From contig CAYTPZ010000002.1 of assembly GCA_964440095.1 (NCBI GenBank), positions 58,472 to 122,471 of the forward strand: a DNA stretch of 64,000 nucleotides. The letters are read 5' to 3'. Position numbers and translations under genes: made by a program. The notes beneath the pieces are model-generated. The model was not told where the DNA came from. It saw nothing but the letters and a program-made list of their open reading frames with translations, and did no database searches. This DNA is from JACNKJ01 sp964440095 (GTDB lineage: Bacteria > Krumholzibacteriota > Krumholzibacteriia > JACNKJ01). Position 1 is the first letter of the stretch. The number at the start of each line of letters is the position of its first letter. Below are positions 44,316 to 53,150 of this stretch, one piece after another.

Positions 44316-47300
44316 CTAGACTTCTGCCTTCTCCGATTCTTTCTCCGTGGAGAAATCCATATCCGCCAGGCGCTTGTACTGACGATAATGGGCGTCGGCT
44401 TCCTTCTGACTGAGCTTGAAATGAGCCTCGGCCTCTTCCGGATGGCTCTTGGCCAGCTGAGAGAAACGCGTCTCGCTCATGAGATAGTCGCGAAGGGGCA
44501 TGCTGGGTTCCTTGGAATCCAGATTCATGGGGTTCTTGCCCTCGTCGATCAGATCGGGATTGTAGCGATACAGGGGCCAGTGACCCGACTGAACCGCCAT
44601 CTTCATGTGATCGCCCACCTTGCTCATGTCGATTCCATGGGCAATACAGGGGCTGTAGGCGATGACGATGCTGGGGCCGTGGAATGCCTCGGCCTCCATC
44701 AGTGTCTTCACCGTCTGGGTGTCATTGGCACCCATGGACACCTGACCCACGTAAACGTTGCCGTAACGCATGGCCATCATGCCCAGGTCTTTCTTGCGCG
44801 AGGGACGACCCGCCGCGGCGAACTTGGCCACAGCGCCACGGGGCGTAGCCTTGCTCATCTGACCGCCGGTGTTGGAATAGACCTCGGTGTCGAGCACCAG
44901 AATGTTCACATCCATACCTGATCCGAGTACGTGATCCAGGCCGCCGAAGCCGATGTCGTAGGCCCAACCGTCGCCACCCATGATCCAGACGCTGCGGCGC
45001 ACAAGGTGATCGACCATGTCCAGTAGGCGCAGGCCGTCATCACCGTCGGCGTCACGGTTCAGGATTTTCTTGAGTTCGGAAACGCGCTCACGCTGGGCGA
45101 AGATGCTTTCCTCGTCGCGCTGTTCTTCGTTCAGAATGGCGTCGGCCAGTTCCTCACCGATCTCGCTGCGATGCTTCCACACCAACTCCTCGGCCATTTC
45201 CTTCTGCTTGTTGAAGCTCATGCGGAAGCCTAGGCCGAATTCGGCGTTGTCTTCGAAGAGGCTGTTGGACCATGCGGGTCCGCGGCCTTCCTCGTTGACG
45301 GCCCAGGGCGTGGTGGGCAGGTTACCGCCGTAGATGGACGAGCAACCCGTAGCGTTGGCCACAACCATGCGATCGCCGAAGAGCTGACTGACCAGCTTCA
45401 CGTAAGGAGTTTCGCCGCAGCCGGGGCAAGCGCCGCTGAACTCGAAGAGGGGGCGTAGGAACTGGCTGCCCTTGACCTGGTTGTGCTTCACCGCGCTGCG
45501 ATCCAGGTCGGGAAGGCGCAGGAAGAAATCCCAGTTCTCGGCTTCCTGAGCGCGCAGGGGGGGCTGCTCTTCCATGTTGATGGCCTTGAGCTCGGGGTTC
45601 TGTTTGTTGGGCGCCGGGCAGTATTCCACGCAGAGTTTGCAACCGGTGCAGTCCTCGGCCGCAACCTGCAGGCTGTACTTCATGCCCTTGAATTCCTTGC
45701 CCTTGGCGTCCACGTGCTTGAAGGCGGCGGGCGCATCACGCAGCAAGCCCTCCTCGTAGATCTTCGGACGGATGGCCGCATGGGGGCAAATGAGCGCGCA
45801 CTTGTTGCACTGGATGCAGGTTTCCGTGTCCCAGACGGGAATTTCCAGCGCGATGCTACGCTTCTCCCAGCGAGCGGTATCGGTGGGGAAGGTGCCGTCC
45901 AGGGGCATGGCGCTTACGGGAAGCTGGTCGCCGCGACCGGCGATGATTTCGGCGGTGACGTTCTGCACGAACTCAGGCGCCTTGTCGCTCATTACCGTAC
46001 CCAGCTTCACGTCGCTGCCGGTGGTCTTGGGAATTGTCACCTCGTAGAGAGCCGCCAGGGTATTGTCCACCGCGGCGAAGTTCTGCTGCACCACCTTCTC
46101 ACCACGCTTACCGTAGGTCTTTTCGATGCTCTTCTTGATCTGCGCGATGGCCTCGTCTTTGGGAAGCACGCCGCTGATGGCGAAGAAGCAGGTCTGCATG
46201 ATGGTGTTGATGCGCCGGCCCATGCCGGTATCGCCCGCCACTGTGTAGGCGTCGATGGCGTAGAGCCTGATCTTCTTGGCGATGATGTCTTTCTGTGCCT
46301 TCTCCGACAGCGTTTCCCAGATACCCTTCTCGCCGGCCTGGCTGTTGAGCAGCAGGATTCCGCCGGGCTTGACCACCTCAGTCATGTCGAACTTCTCGAC
46401 GAAGTTCGCCTGATGGCCGGCCACGAAGTCGGCCTGCTTGATCAGGTAGGTAGAGTGGATGGGCTTCTTGCCGAAGCGCAGGTGCGAAGTGGTGGTGGAG
46501 CCGGACTTCTTGGAGTCGTAAACGAAGTAGCCCTGGGCCCAGTTGTCCGTTTCCTCGCCGATGATCTTGATGGAGTTCTTGTTCGCGCCGACCGTGCCGT
46601 CGGAGCCGAGTCCGTAGAACACGCTGCTGATGGTGCCTTCTTCGTCGAGCAGCCAGTTTTTATCGTACTTGAGATAGTTGCCGGTGACGTCGTCGACGAT
46701 GCCCACCACGAAGTGATTCTTGGGCTTGGCCGCCAGCAGTTCGTCGAGCACGCTCTTGACCATAGTCGGCGTGAATTCCTTGCTGGATAGACCGTAGCGC
46801 CCGCCGATGACCTTGGGCATGGAGCCGGAAGGAAGAGCATCTTCGCCCATGGCCTCGGCCAGGGTGCCGATGACGTCGTGATAAAGGGGTTCGCCCTGAG
46901 CGCCGGGCTCCTTGCTGCGATCGAGCACCGCGATTTGCTTCACGGTTTCGGGCAGGGCGGCCAGCATGTGCTTGCCGGAGAAGGGGCGATACAGGCGCAC
47001 CTTGATCAGACCCACCTTCTCACCGGCGGCGTTAAGAGCTTCAACGGTTTCGTGAGCGGCTTCCGCTCCCGAGCCCATCATGATGATGACGCGCTCGGCT
47101 TCGGGATCGCCCACATAATCGAAGAGTTTGTACTGGCGGCCAGTGCGCGCGGCGAATTCATCCATGGCCTTCTGCACGATTTCCGGGCAGGCCTCATAGA
47201 TGGGATTGATGGCTTCGCGAGCCTGGAAGAAAACATCGGGGTTCTGAGCGGTGCCGCGCAGCACGGGACGGTCGGGATTCAGGCCCCGGCGGCGATGCGC

Positions 47301-47903
47301 TTCGATGTTTTCGAAGTTGAGCAGATCGTGGATGTCCGAGTCGTCCAGCTGTTCCACTTTCTGAACTTCCGAGGAGGTGCGGAAACCGTCGAAAAAGTGA
47401 ATAAAGGGAAGACGTGAATTGAAGGTGGACATGTTGGCGATGAGCGCGTGGTCCATGCACTCCTGCACATTATTGCTGGCCAGCATTCCCCAACCGGTCT
47501 GGCGCACGCTCATGACGTCGCTGTGGTCGCCGAAGATGGACAGGGCGTGAGTGGCCAGAGTTCGCGCGGAAACATGGAAGACCGTGGAGGTCAACTCACC
47601 GGCGATTTTGTACATGTTGGGAATCATGAGCAAGAGGCCCTGGGATGCCGTGAAGGTGCTGGTCAGCGCGCCGGTCTGCAGGGCTCCGTGCACAGCGCCG
47701 CTGGCGCCGCCTTCGGACTGCATTTCCACAACGCGGGGCACCGTGCCCCAGATATTCTTCGCGCCGTTCGCACTCCAAGCATCCGTCAACTCGCCCATGG
47801 AAGTGGATGGCGTGATGGGATAAATGGCAAGCACTTCATTGATCTTGTGGGCGATATAAGCGGCGGCTTCGTTACCGTCGATGGTGACCATCTTGCGGCT
47901 CAT
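44316..47903 (-). CDS. nifJ: Pyruvate:ferredoxin oxidoreductase, single-chain
   Basis: Oxidatively decarboxylates pyruvate to acetyl-CoA, reducing ferredoxin; oxygen-sensitive enzyme of anaerobes. 1195 residues from the ATG at 47903 (MSRKMVTIDGNEAAAYIAHK) behind AGGAGG; a longer upstream frame lacks a ribosome-binding site. Domain I has the YPITPSTSMGE motif, and the CoA/transketolase-like domain II follows. Two 4Fe-4S motifs (CIQCNKCALICP and CTGCKLCVEYCP) make the ferredoxin domain. The C-terminal TPP domain has CPGCGE, GDGWAYDIGFGGLDH and NTGGQMSKATP. Length and order match the homodimeric enzyme. It is divergent from the VOC gene. Confidence 0.98.
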   Translation of the reverse strand: MSRKMVTIDGNEAAAYIAHKINEVLAIYPITPSTSMGELTDAWSANGAKNIWGTVPRVVEMQSEGGASGAVHGALQTGALTSTFTASQGLLLMIPNMYKIAGELTSTVFHVSARTLATHALSIFGDHSDVMSVRQTGWGMLASNNVQECMDHALIANMSTFNSRLPFIHFFDGFRTSSEVQKVEQLDDSDIHDLLNFENIEAHRRRGLNPDRPVLRGTAQNPDVFFQAREAINPIYEACPEIVQKAMDEFAARTGRQYKLFDYVGDPEAERVIIMMGSGAEAAHETVEALNAAGEKVGLIKVRLYRPFSGKHMLAALPETVKQIAVLDRSKEPGAQGEPLYHDVIGTLAEAMGEDALPSGSMPKVIGGRYGLSSKEFTPTMVKSVLDELLAAKPKNHFVVGIVDDVTGNYLKYDKNWLLDEEGTISSVFYGLGSDGTVGANKNSIKIIGEETDNWAQGYFVYDSKKSGSTTTSHLRFGKKPIHSTYLIKQADFVAGHQANFVEKFDMTEVVKPGGILLLNSQAGEKGIWETLSEKAQKDIIAKKIRLYAIDAYTVAGDTGMGRRINTIMQTCFFAISGVLPKDEAIAQIKKSIEKTYGKRGEKVVQQNFAAVDNTLAALYEVTIPKTTGSDVKLGTVMSDKAPEFVQNVTAEIIAGRGDQLPVSAMPLDGTFPTDTARWEKRSIALEIPVWDTETCIQCNKCALICPHAAIRPKIYEEGLLRDAPAAFKHVDAKGKEFKGMKYSLQVAAEDCTGCKLCVEYCPAPNKQNPELKAINMEEQPPLRAQEAENWDFFLRLPDLDRSAVKHNQVKGSQFLRPLFEFSGACPGCGETPYVKLVSQLFGDRMVVANATGCSSIYGGNLPTTPWAVNEEGRGPAWSNSLFEDNAEFGLGFRMSFNKQKEMAEELVWKHRSEIGEELADAILNEEQRDEESIFAQRERVSELKKILNRDADGDDGLRLLDMVDHLVRRSVWIMGGDGWAYDIGFGGLDHVLGSGMDVNILVLDTEVYSNTGGQMSKATPRGAVAKFAAAGRPSRKKDLGMMAMRYGNVYVGQVSMGANDTQTVKTLMEAEAFHGPSIVIAYSPCIAHGIDMSKVGDHMKMAVQSGHWPLYRYNPDLIDEGKNPMNLDSKEPSMPLRDYLMSETRFSQLAKSHPEEAEAHFKLSQKEADAHYRQYKRLADMDFSTEKESEKAEV

Positions 47904-48099
47904 GGCGATCCTCCTGAGGCCTGAATTCCTGTTTAATCTATGCATATCGACCGGGAAATCCACAACTCCACGACGATTTTTATGCCTTCTTTTAAGTGCA
48001 ATAATCCTGGGATCTTGGAGCCCCCGGCGGCTTGATGCGCGGGGGTGCTTAGCGTAGTATCTGGGCACGCTTTCCGGCGATAGGCCAGCAAGGAGAATC

Positions 48100-48462
48100 A
48101 TGAGAGCGGTCAGCGTCACATTTCGATGCCGCCAATACACCAAGATGAAGCGATTCTACACCAAGATCCTCGGCTGGGACCTCACCGACGAAGGGAAGGG
48201 CTACTGCTATATCGATGCAGGCGGACTGCTCATCGGGCTGCAGGAAACCCGCAACGGCGATTGGGACGCGCCCACCGGCCAGGGCACTTACCTGGACGTG
48301 GAAATGGACGATCCCATCACCCTGCGCAGCCTACTGGTGGAGCGCGGCGTAGAGATCCTTCGCGAAGAGGTGACCCGCGAGGCTATATTCATCAATGTGG
48401 CCGATCCGGAAGGCAATCTGGTCGGATTTTTCAAGAGCACGGAACCCAGCCCTGGAGGATGA
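48100..48462 (+). CDS. VOC (glyoxalase/bleomycin-resistance fold) protein
   Basis: 120 residues. The paired beta-alpha-beta-beta-beta units of the vicinal-oxygen-chelate fold are visible: FYTKILGWDLTDEGKGYCYI at the start and INVADPEGNLVGFF at the end. Substrate cannot be predicted. ATG 48100 follows AAGGAGAA. It ends 5 bases before the subtilase, and its last codons overlap the ribosome-binding site of that gene. Confidence 0.8.
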   Translation: MRAVSVTFRCRQYTKMKRFYTKILGWDLTDEGKGYCYIDAGGLLIGLQETRNGDWDAPTGQGTYLDVEMDDPITLRSLLVERGVEILREEVTREAIFINVADPEGNLVGFFKSTEPSPGG

Positions 48463-48467
48463 TATCC

Positions 48468-51362
48468 ATGCGCGCCGTTTTATCCCTCGCCCTGCTCATT
48501 CTGGCCCTGCCGGCCCTGGCCCTGGATCCCTCCGCCCTGCATCTGGCATCGGGAACTTACGGCGCGGCGGATCTATCGCGCATGGCGCCGCCGACCACCG
48601 ACGATGGGCTCTGGGCCCTGCACTTCACGGGGCGCATCGGCGCCTCCGAGCGCGAGGCTCTGGAGAGCGCCGGCCTCGAGATTCTAGGGTATCTGCCCGT
48701 TAACGGGCTATTAGTGCGGGGGGATGATCCGGCGCGTGCGACATCGCTGGCCACCGTGGATTTCGCCCATCCTTATCGACCCGAATGGCGCCGTGACGGA
48801 AGCCTCCAGGGTCGCGGAGGCGAAATGATGGACCTTCGCCTCGAGCTACTACCCGGCGAAGACCCCGCGCGCTTTGCAGGTCGTGCCGCCGCCCGTGGCG
48901 CGCAGGTCATTCGCGTGATCGAAAATGCCGAGAGCCCGCGAGTTTACCTTCGCGCGAGTTCAAACAGAATCGAAGATCTCGCCGCCCTGCCCGGCCTGCG
49001 CTGGATGAGCGAGCCCGGCGAAATCAACGAGCGCCTTGCTTACGTCCGCTGGATCACACAGTCAGCTCTTCCCGACTCCATGCCCATGTGGGATGCAGGG
49101 CTCAACGGACAGGGGCAAATTCTTGGCCACATCGATTCGGGCATGCAGCTGGAAACCTGCCACTTCCACGATCCCGACGGCTACCCTGTGGGACCGGATC
49201 ACCGCAAGGTGGTCTACATGGACCCTAGTATTCCATTCTCCAGTCATGGTCTCCATACTGCCAGCATTATGGCTGGGGACATTGAGCCGCTCTATGGCTG
49301 GGACACTAATCGTGGCCTCGCCTATCGTGCTCGTTTCGCGACATCCAGGTATCGTAGTAATGATCCGGAATGGGATCTTTATGAGACTTTTGTAACTCAC
49401 CACGATCACGGTGCTCGAGTGCACACCAATTCCTGGGGACAGGACGCCTACACCCACTACACCCAGTACTGCCGCGACATCGATCTCTTTAGCTATGAGT
49501 TCGAATACAGCATGGTTGCCTTCGCGGTGACCAATCAGTCCGTGCTCAAGTCCCCGGAAAACGCTAAGAACGTTTTAGCTGTGGGCGCCACTCGCAACGC
49601 TACCGAAGATGACTTAACCCTTTTCGAGCTACACGGCTACGGCGGCATCGGACCTACATGGGACGGAAGACGCAAACCTGAGATTTATGCGCCAGGGCGT
49701 TCCGTTTGGGCAGCTGCCGAAGCTGATCCTGTTGATCCCGAAGACTGGCAGAACTATTGCCGTGGCAGGGGAGCTGGCGGAACCTCTATGGCTTGTCCCA
49801 CCATCGTGGCCGCCGGCGGTTTGCTGCGCCAGTATTTCACGGAGGGTTGGTATCCCGAAGGTGCGCCCAACGCGGAAGACGCCTTCACGCCCACGGGCGC
49901 TCTGCTTCGCGCAAGCTTGATCAACATGACCCACGACCTGGCGGGCGTCGACGGCTACCCCAGCGACCTCGAAGGTTGGGGCCGCATTCAGATGAACCTG
50001 GGCCTCAAGGTGGATCCGGCCTCGCCGATTGATCTCTACCTGCAGGATTTCCCGCACGCCCAGGGCTTGGATACGGGCCAAGAGCGCGTCTACAACTTCG
50101 CTGTGGACGGTGATTCTCTCGACCTGAAAATCACTCTGGCCTTCACGGATTATCCGGCTGAGGTGTCGGCCACGGAAGCGCCCATCAACGATCTGGATTT
50201 GCTGCTCAGTTCTCCCACGGGCCAGACCTATCATGGAAACCACTTCCTGGACGGCTACAGCGTTCCCGGCGGCGCGGCTGATGCCATCAACTGCATCGAA
50301 CGCGTGAATGTAGAGAATCCCATTACAGGAACCTGGACCCTTCGCGTGCTGGGCAGCAATGTTCCCATGGGTCCCCAGGGTTTCGCCTTCATCGTGAGCG
50401 GGCAGTTGGCCGACGCGGATCTGGTTCCGCCTGAGCTGGATCTTGAGTTGAGAGTGGCCGAAGGCGCTCTGAACCTTTTGCTCTCATCTTCCGAGTTATT
50501 GGACGAGGATCTTGTGTCCATGACTCTCAATGATGGCGACTCCGGCATCACGCTCAATGTGACCGCCGTTACCGGCAGCGAGGGTCTTCAGTATGAAGCG
50601 ACCTATGTTCCCGAACTCATGGCGGAGCTGGCCGTGCAGGCCTGCGCCAGTGACCTTTCGGGGAACCAGACCTGCGTTTTCGATGAGATTGGGGTCTATC
50701 CCCTGGTGGCGGGTCAAAGCGCCTACCTTCAATTTGACGACGGACGCTTCGGCCTCGATCTTCCTCCGGGCGGCTTGGCCGATCCGACTCTGATCCTCAT
50801 CCGCCAAATGGATACGGAACCCTACCTTGGCCACTACGAAATCCAACCCGCCATAAGTCTGTTGGAGCCTGCGGCCTTCGAGTGGGACTACAGTGAGGTG
50901 GATTTCGCAGACGGCCAGGGCCCCGAAAATCTCGAAGTCCTCGTGGGCGAACGAGGCCTTGTGGAAAGTTTCTTCGATGCGGACGCCCAGAAGTTGATCG
51001 CGGCCCTGGAAGATTTGAATTCCATCGGTGTGAGTTTGGGTACGGCCGGTAGCAGTGACGCTCTCGACGCAACCTTCGCACAATTGGGTGAGGCCTTCCC
51101 CAACCCATATCGCCCCTTAAGTCATGGCGACATTCGTTTCGCCCTGGAGCTTCGCGATACACAGCGCCTCAAGATTTCCATCTTCGATGTCAGTGGGCGG
51201 CGCATGGCCACGATTTTCGATGACCTGGTTCTGCCGGGCACTCGCGAGATCGCCTGGGATGGCCGCGATGGCGAAGGAAGTGAACTGGCCAGTGGTATCT
51301 ACTTCCTGCGCCTGGAGGCGGCCGGCGAGGTCATGACGCGTAAATTGGTGATGGTGCGATAA
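48468..51362 (+). CDS. Secreted subtilisin-family (S8) serine protease with FlgD-like C-terminal domain
   Basis: 964 residues. The ATG at 48468 lies nine bases after GGAGG and starts a signal peptide (MRAVLSLALLILALPALA). The triad is D223 (GHIDSGM), H260 (SSHGLHTASIMAG) and S440 (GTSMACPTIVAAGG), all intact. Residues about 540-650 form a P/proprotein-convertase-type beta domain (NDLDLLLSSPTG, ITGTWTLRVLGSNV). The end is a FlgD-like/T9SS-type domain (FPNPYRPLSHGDIRF, WDGRDGEGSELASGIYFLRL). It is probably exported and surface-anchored. A stretch around 49220-49420, covering the His region, is visibly lower in G+C. Confidence 0.9.
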   Translation: MRAVLSLALLILALPALALDPSALHLASGTYGAADLSRMAPPTTDDGLWALHFTGRIGASEREALESAGLEILGYLPVNGLLVRGDDPARATSLATVDFAHPYRPEWRRDGSLQGRGGEMMDLRLELLPGEDPARFAGRAAARGAQVIRVIENAESPRVYLRASSNRIEDLAALPGLRWMSEPGEINERLAYVRWITQSALPDSMPMWDAGLNGQGQILGHIDSGMQLETCHFHDPDGYPVGPDHRKVVYMDPSIPFSSHGLHTASIMAGDIEPLYGWDTNRGLAYRARFATSRYRSNDPEWDLYETFVTHHDHGARVHTNSWGQDAYTHYTQYCRDIDLFSYEFEYSMVAFAVTNQSVLKSPENAKNVLAVGATRNATEDDLTLFELHGYGGIGPTWDGRRKPEIYAPGRSVWAAAEADPVDPEDWQNYCRGRGAGGTSMACPTIVAAGGLLRQYFTEGWYPEGAPNAEDAFTPTGALLRASLINMTHDLAGVDGYPSDLEGWGRIQMNLGLKVDPASPIDLYLQDFPHAQGLDTGQERVYNFAVDGDSLDLKITLAFTDYPAEVSATEAPINDLDLLLSSPTGQTYHGNHFLDGYSVPGGAADAINCIERVNVENPITGTWTLRVLGSNVPMGPQGFAFIVSGQLADADLVPPELDLELRVAEGALNLLLSSSELLDEDLVSMTLNDGDSGITLNVTAVTGSEGLQYEATYVPELMAELAVQACASDLSGNQTCVFDEIGVYPLVAGQSAYLQFDDGRFGLDLPPGGLADPTLILIRQMDTEPYLGHYEIQPAISLLEPAAFEWDYSEVDFADGQGPENLEVLVGERGLVESFFDADAQKLIAALEDLNSIGVSLGTAGSSDALDATFAQLGEAFPNPYRPLSHGDIRFALELRDTQRLKISIFDVSGRRMATIFDDLVLPGTREIAWDGRDGEGSELASGIYFLRLEAAGEVMTRKLVMVR

Positions 51363-51393
51363 CTGAACTAGAACTTGGACCAGAACATGAGCG

Positions 51394-51430
51394 CCCCGCC
51401 CGGTTCTGCCGCGGCGGGGTTTACTTTTAC
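51394..51430 (+). terminator. Intrinsic terminator of the subtilase gene
   Basis: CCCCGCC (51394-51400) pairs with GGCGGGG (51413-51419), followed by a T-rich TTTACTTTT. It is 32 bases after the stop. Confidence 0.8.
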
Positions 51431-51442
51431 TTGGACTTCTCA

Positions 51443-51490
51443 GGAAATCAAGCCTATCACCTTGATTCCCAGACAGTTTTCGAAAGCAGT
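51443..51490. repeat. Hairpin plus CAGACAGTTTT motif, copy 2
   Basis: AATCAAG (51446-51452) and CTTGATT (51461-51467) pair across an eight-base loop, followed by CCCAGACAGTTTTCGAAAGC. Compared with 43447-43516 the CTTGAT...CAGACAGTTTT...GA.AGCA string is shared. Both copies follow genes encoding proteins with the FlgD-like C-terminal domain. Confidence 0.55.
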
Positions 51491-51730
51491 TGTGGGTCGT
51501 GGCCCTGTCAGGTCATTCGAAGAATGGGAGCAGATTGCGTAGCTGAGAATCCACCGAATAATCAGCCTCGCGCTGTAGGGCTGCCGCTTCAGCCTGGATC
51601 ATCCATTGCCGGGCGGCCTGGGAGTCGCTGCCAGCCGGCGCGGCCATGCCAGCCAAGCATGCGTCAAGTCACCATGCCCCATAGCCACGATGAGAATGTT
51701 GGGATGATCTGGCATGAGCCTGAGCCTACA
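51491..51730. other. Spacer with no recognised gene
   Basis: About 240 bases without a supported gene. A short minus-strand frame (about 51599-51712) reads MPDHPNILIVAMGHGDLTHA, which resembles the first beta-strand of glycosyltransferases, but it ends quickly; it may be a gene remnant or chance. Confidence 0.4.
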
Positions 51731-51762
51731 CAAAAAAGCCCGCCTCGATGAGGTGGGCTTTG
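51731..51762 (-). terminator. Intrinsic terminator of the lysine-degradation operon
   Basis: On the minus strand AAGCCCACCTC and GAGGCGGGCTT pair with one mismatch around a three-base loop, followed by six T. It lies 26 bases after the stop at 51788. Confidence 0.85.
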
Positions 51763-51787
51763 TCCAAGATTGTACCCGGGTCAAATG

Positions 51788-53116
51788 TTAGTTGGCGGAA
51801 ACAGTTTCCTTGAAGCTAATATCCAAGGTCTCCAATTCCTCAAGCACCGGTTCGTAGATAACCGGCTCAACGGGAATGTGCACGCCGGTTTCGGCAATCT
51901 TGCCTTCGAGGATCATCCTCGTGGCGATGGCCGCAGGCAGGCTCACGGTGCGAGCCATGGCGGAATCGCCGCCGGGAATGCCCATGGCGACCAGCGATGA
52001 AGTGATGTGCTCCCTGCGACCGTCGGGATACTCGGCGTCAAAATCGTGCTGCAACACGATCATGTCGCGCTCGTCCTTCTCGTAGGGCAGCTTTTCCAGC
52101 AGCAGGTCGGCGAGAACATCGAGCACCGTGGTGTCGGCTTTGCCGGGCACCGTGGCGGCACTTAAAAGGCCAAGCCACTCCATGCGCTGGATGGGATCCG
52201 CATCCACATCCATTTTCAGGAATGATGCGAGAGACTCGGGCAGTTTATCCTCGCCACCGATGAGGCCGGCGAAGACATCTTCATAGGTCTTGCCTTCCAC
52301 GTTGACATCGGTCAGCTCGAACCAACCGCAATCGGCCAGAGCCTTCCAGGTGGCGCAGTGGCCCAGGTTGCGAATGGTGCCGCGCTTGAGGGTCTCCACA
52401 CCCTGCAGGCCGTAGATCTCCTGATAGCCCAGGGAATCGCGATTGGGATAAACCTCGAAGTCGCCAAGATCTTCGACCGCCAGAGGATGCACATCGGCGA
52501 AAAGTTCGGGGCCGGGCACGCTGACTTCCTTGCCATCCCACAGGTACTTGGCCGTGTTCCGCGCCGCCAGCACCACACCGCGAGGGCTCCAGCTGAACTT
52601 GTAGCCCCAGGGATTCGTGTTGGCCTCGGGCGCAGGCAGTCCGCCGCAATTGGACAGGAATCCCCTCACCGTGCCGCCGTCCCTCTGCACCTGGTGGATG
52701 ATCTTCATTGCGCTCATGTGATCGATGCCAGGGTCCAAACCAATTTCATTAAGGATGATGATGCCCGCCTCGCGCGCGGCTGCGTCGAGCTCGCTCATTT
52801 CCGGGCTCACGTAACTTGTGGTGACCATCTGCTTCTTCAGTTCGATGGCCAGTTTCGCGACGGTGAGGTGATAAATCCAAGGCACCAGGCTGATGACCAG
52901 GTCGCAGTTCTCGATGAGTTCGCGTGTGGCGCTTTCATTCTCGATATCCAAGGTCACGGCTGTACCCTGAGGGTGACCGGCTATCATGTTCTCGGCCTTG
53001 CTCACAGTGCGGGTGGCCACCGTCAACTCAAGGCCCGGGATTTTCAGCAGGTATTGGATCAGAGGATTGGTCACCAGTCCAGCGCCTAAGACCAGCACAC
53101 GATTGCCACGTTCCAT
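51788..53116 (-). CDS. Saccharopine dehydrogenase (glutamate-forming)
   Basis: 442 residues. The N-terminal Rossmann motif VLVLGAGLVTNPLIQYLL binds NAD(P). The catalytic/substrate region has SYVSPEMSELDAAAREAG and ILNEIGLDPGIDHMSAMKII, typical of the saccharopine reductase half of animal/plant AASS (LKR/SDH). It converts saccharopine to glutamate and aminoadipate semialdehyde, or the reverse. It lies 34 bases after the LKR gene, so the two together equal the eukaryotic bifunctional enzyme in split form. The ATG at 53116 follows GGAGG. Confidence 0.93.
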   Translation of the reverse strand: MERGNRVLVLGAGLVTNPLIQYLLKIPGLELTVATRTVSKAENMIAGHPQGTAVTLDIENESATRELIENCDLVISLVPWIYHLTVAKLAIELKKQMVTTSYVSPEMSELDAAAREAGIIILNEIGLDPGIDHMSAMKIIHQVQRDGGTVRGFLSNCGGLPAPEANTNPWGYKFSWSPRGVVLAARNTAKYLWDGKEVSVPGPELFADVHPLAVEDLGDFEVYPNRDSLGYQEIYGLQGVETLKRGTIRNLGHCATWKALADCGWFELTDVNVEGKTYEDVFAGLIGGEDKLPESLASFLKMDVDADPIQRMEWLGLLSAATVPGKADTTVLDVLADLLLEKLPYEKDERDMIVLQHDFDAEYPDGRREHITSSLVAMGIPGGDSAMARTVSLPAAIATRMILEGKIAETGVHIPVEPVIYEPVLEELETLDISFKETVSAN

Positions 53117-53150
53117 TGCTTAACCTCCAGATGGTGAAATACCCGCTGCC

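Noticed and set aside
51599..51784. Short minus-strand ORF with NILIVAMGHGDL
   Set aside because: It runs through the terminator of the neighbouring operon, is only about 60 residues and has no full domain; at most a remnant.
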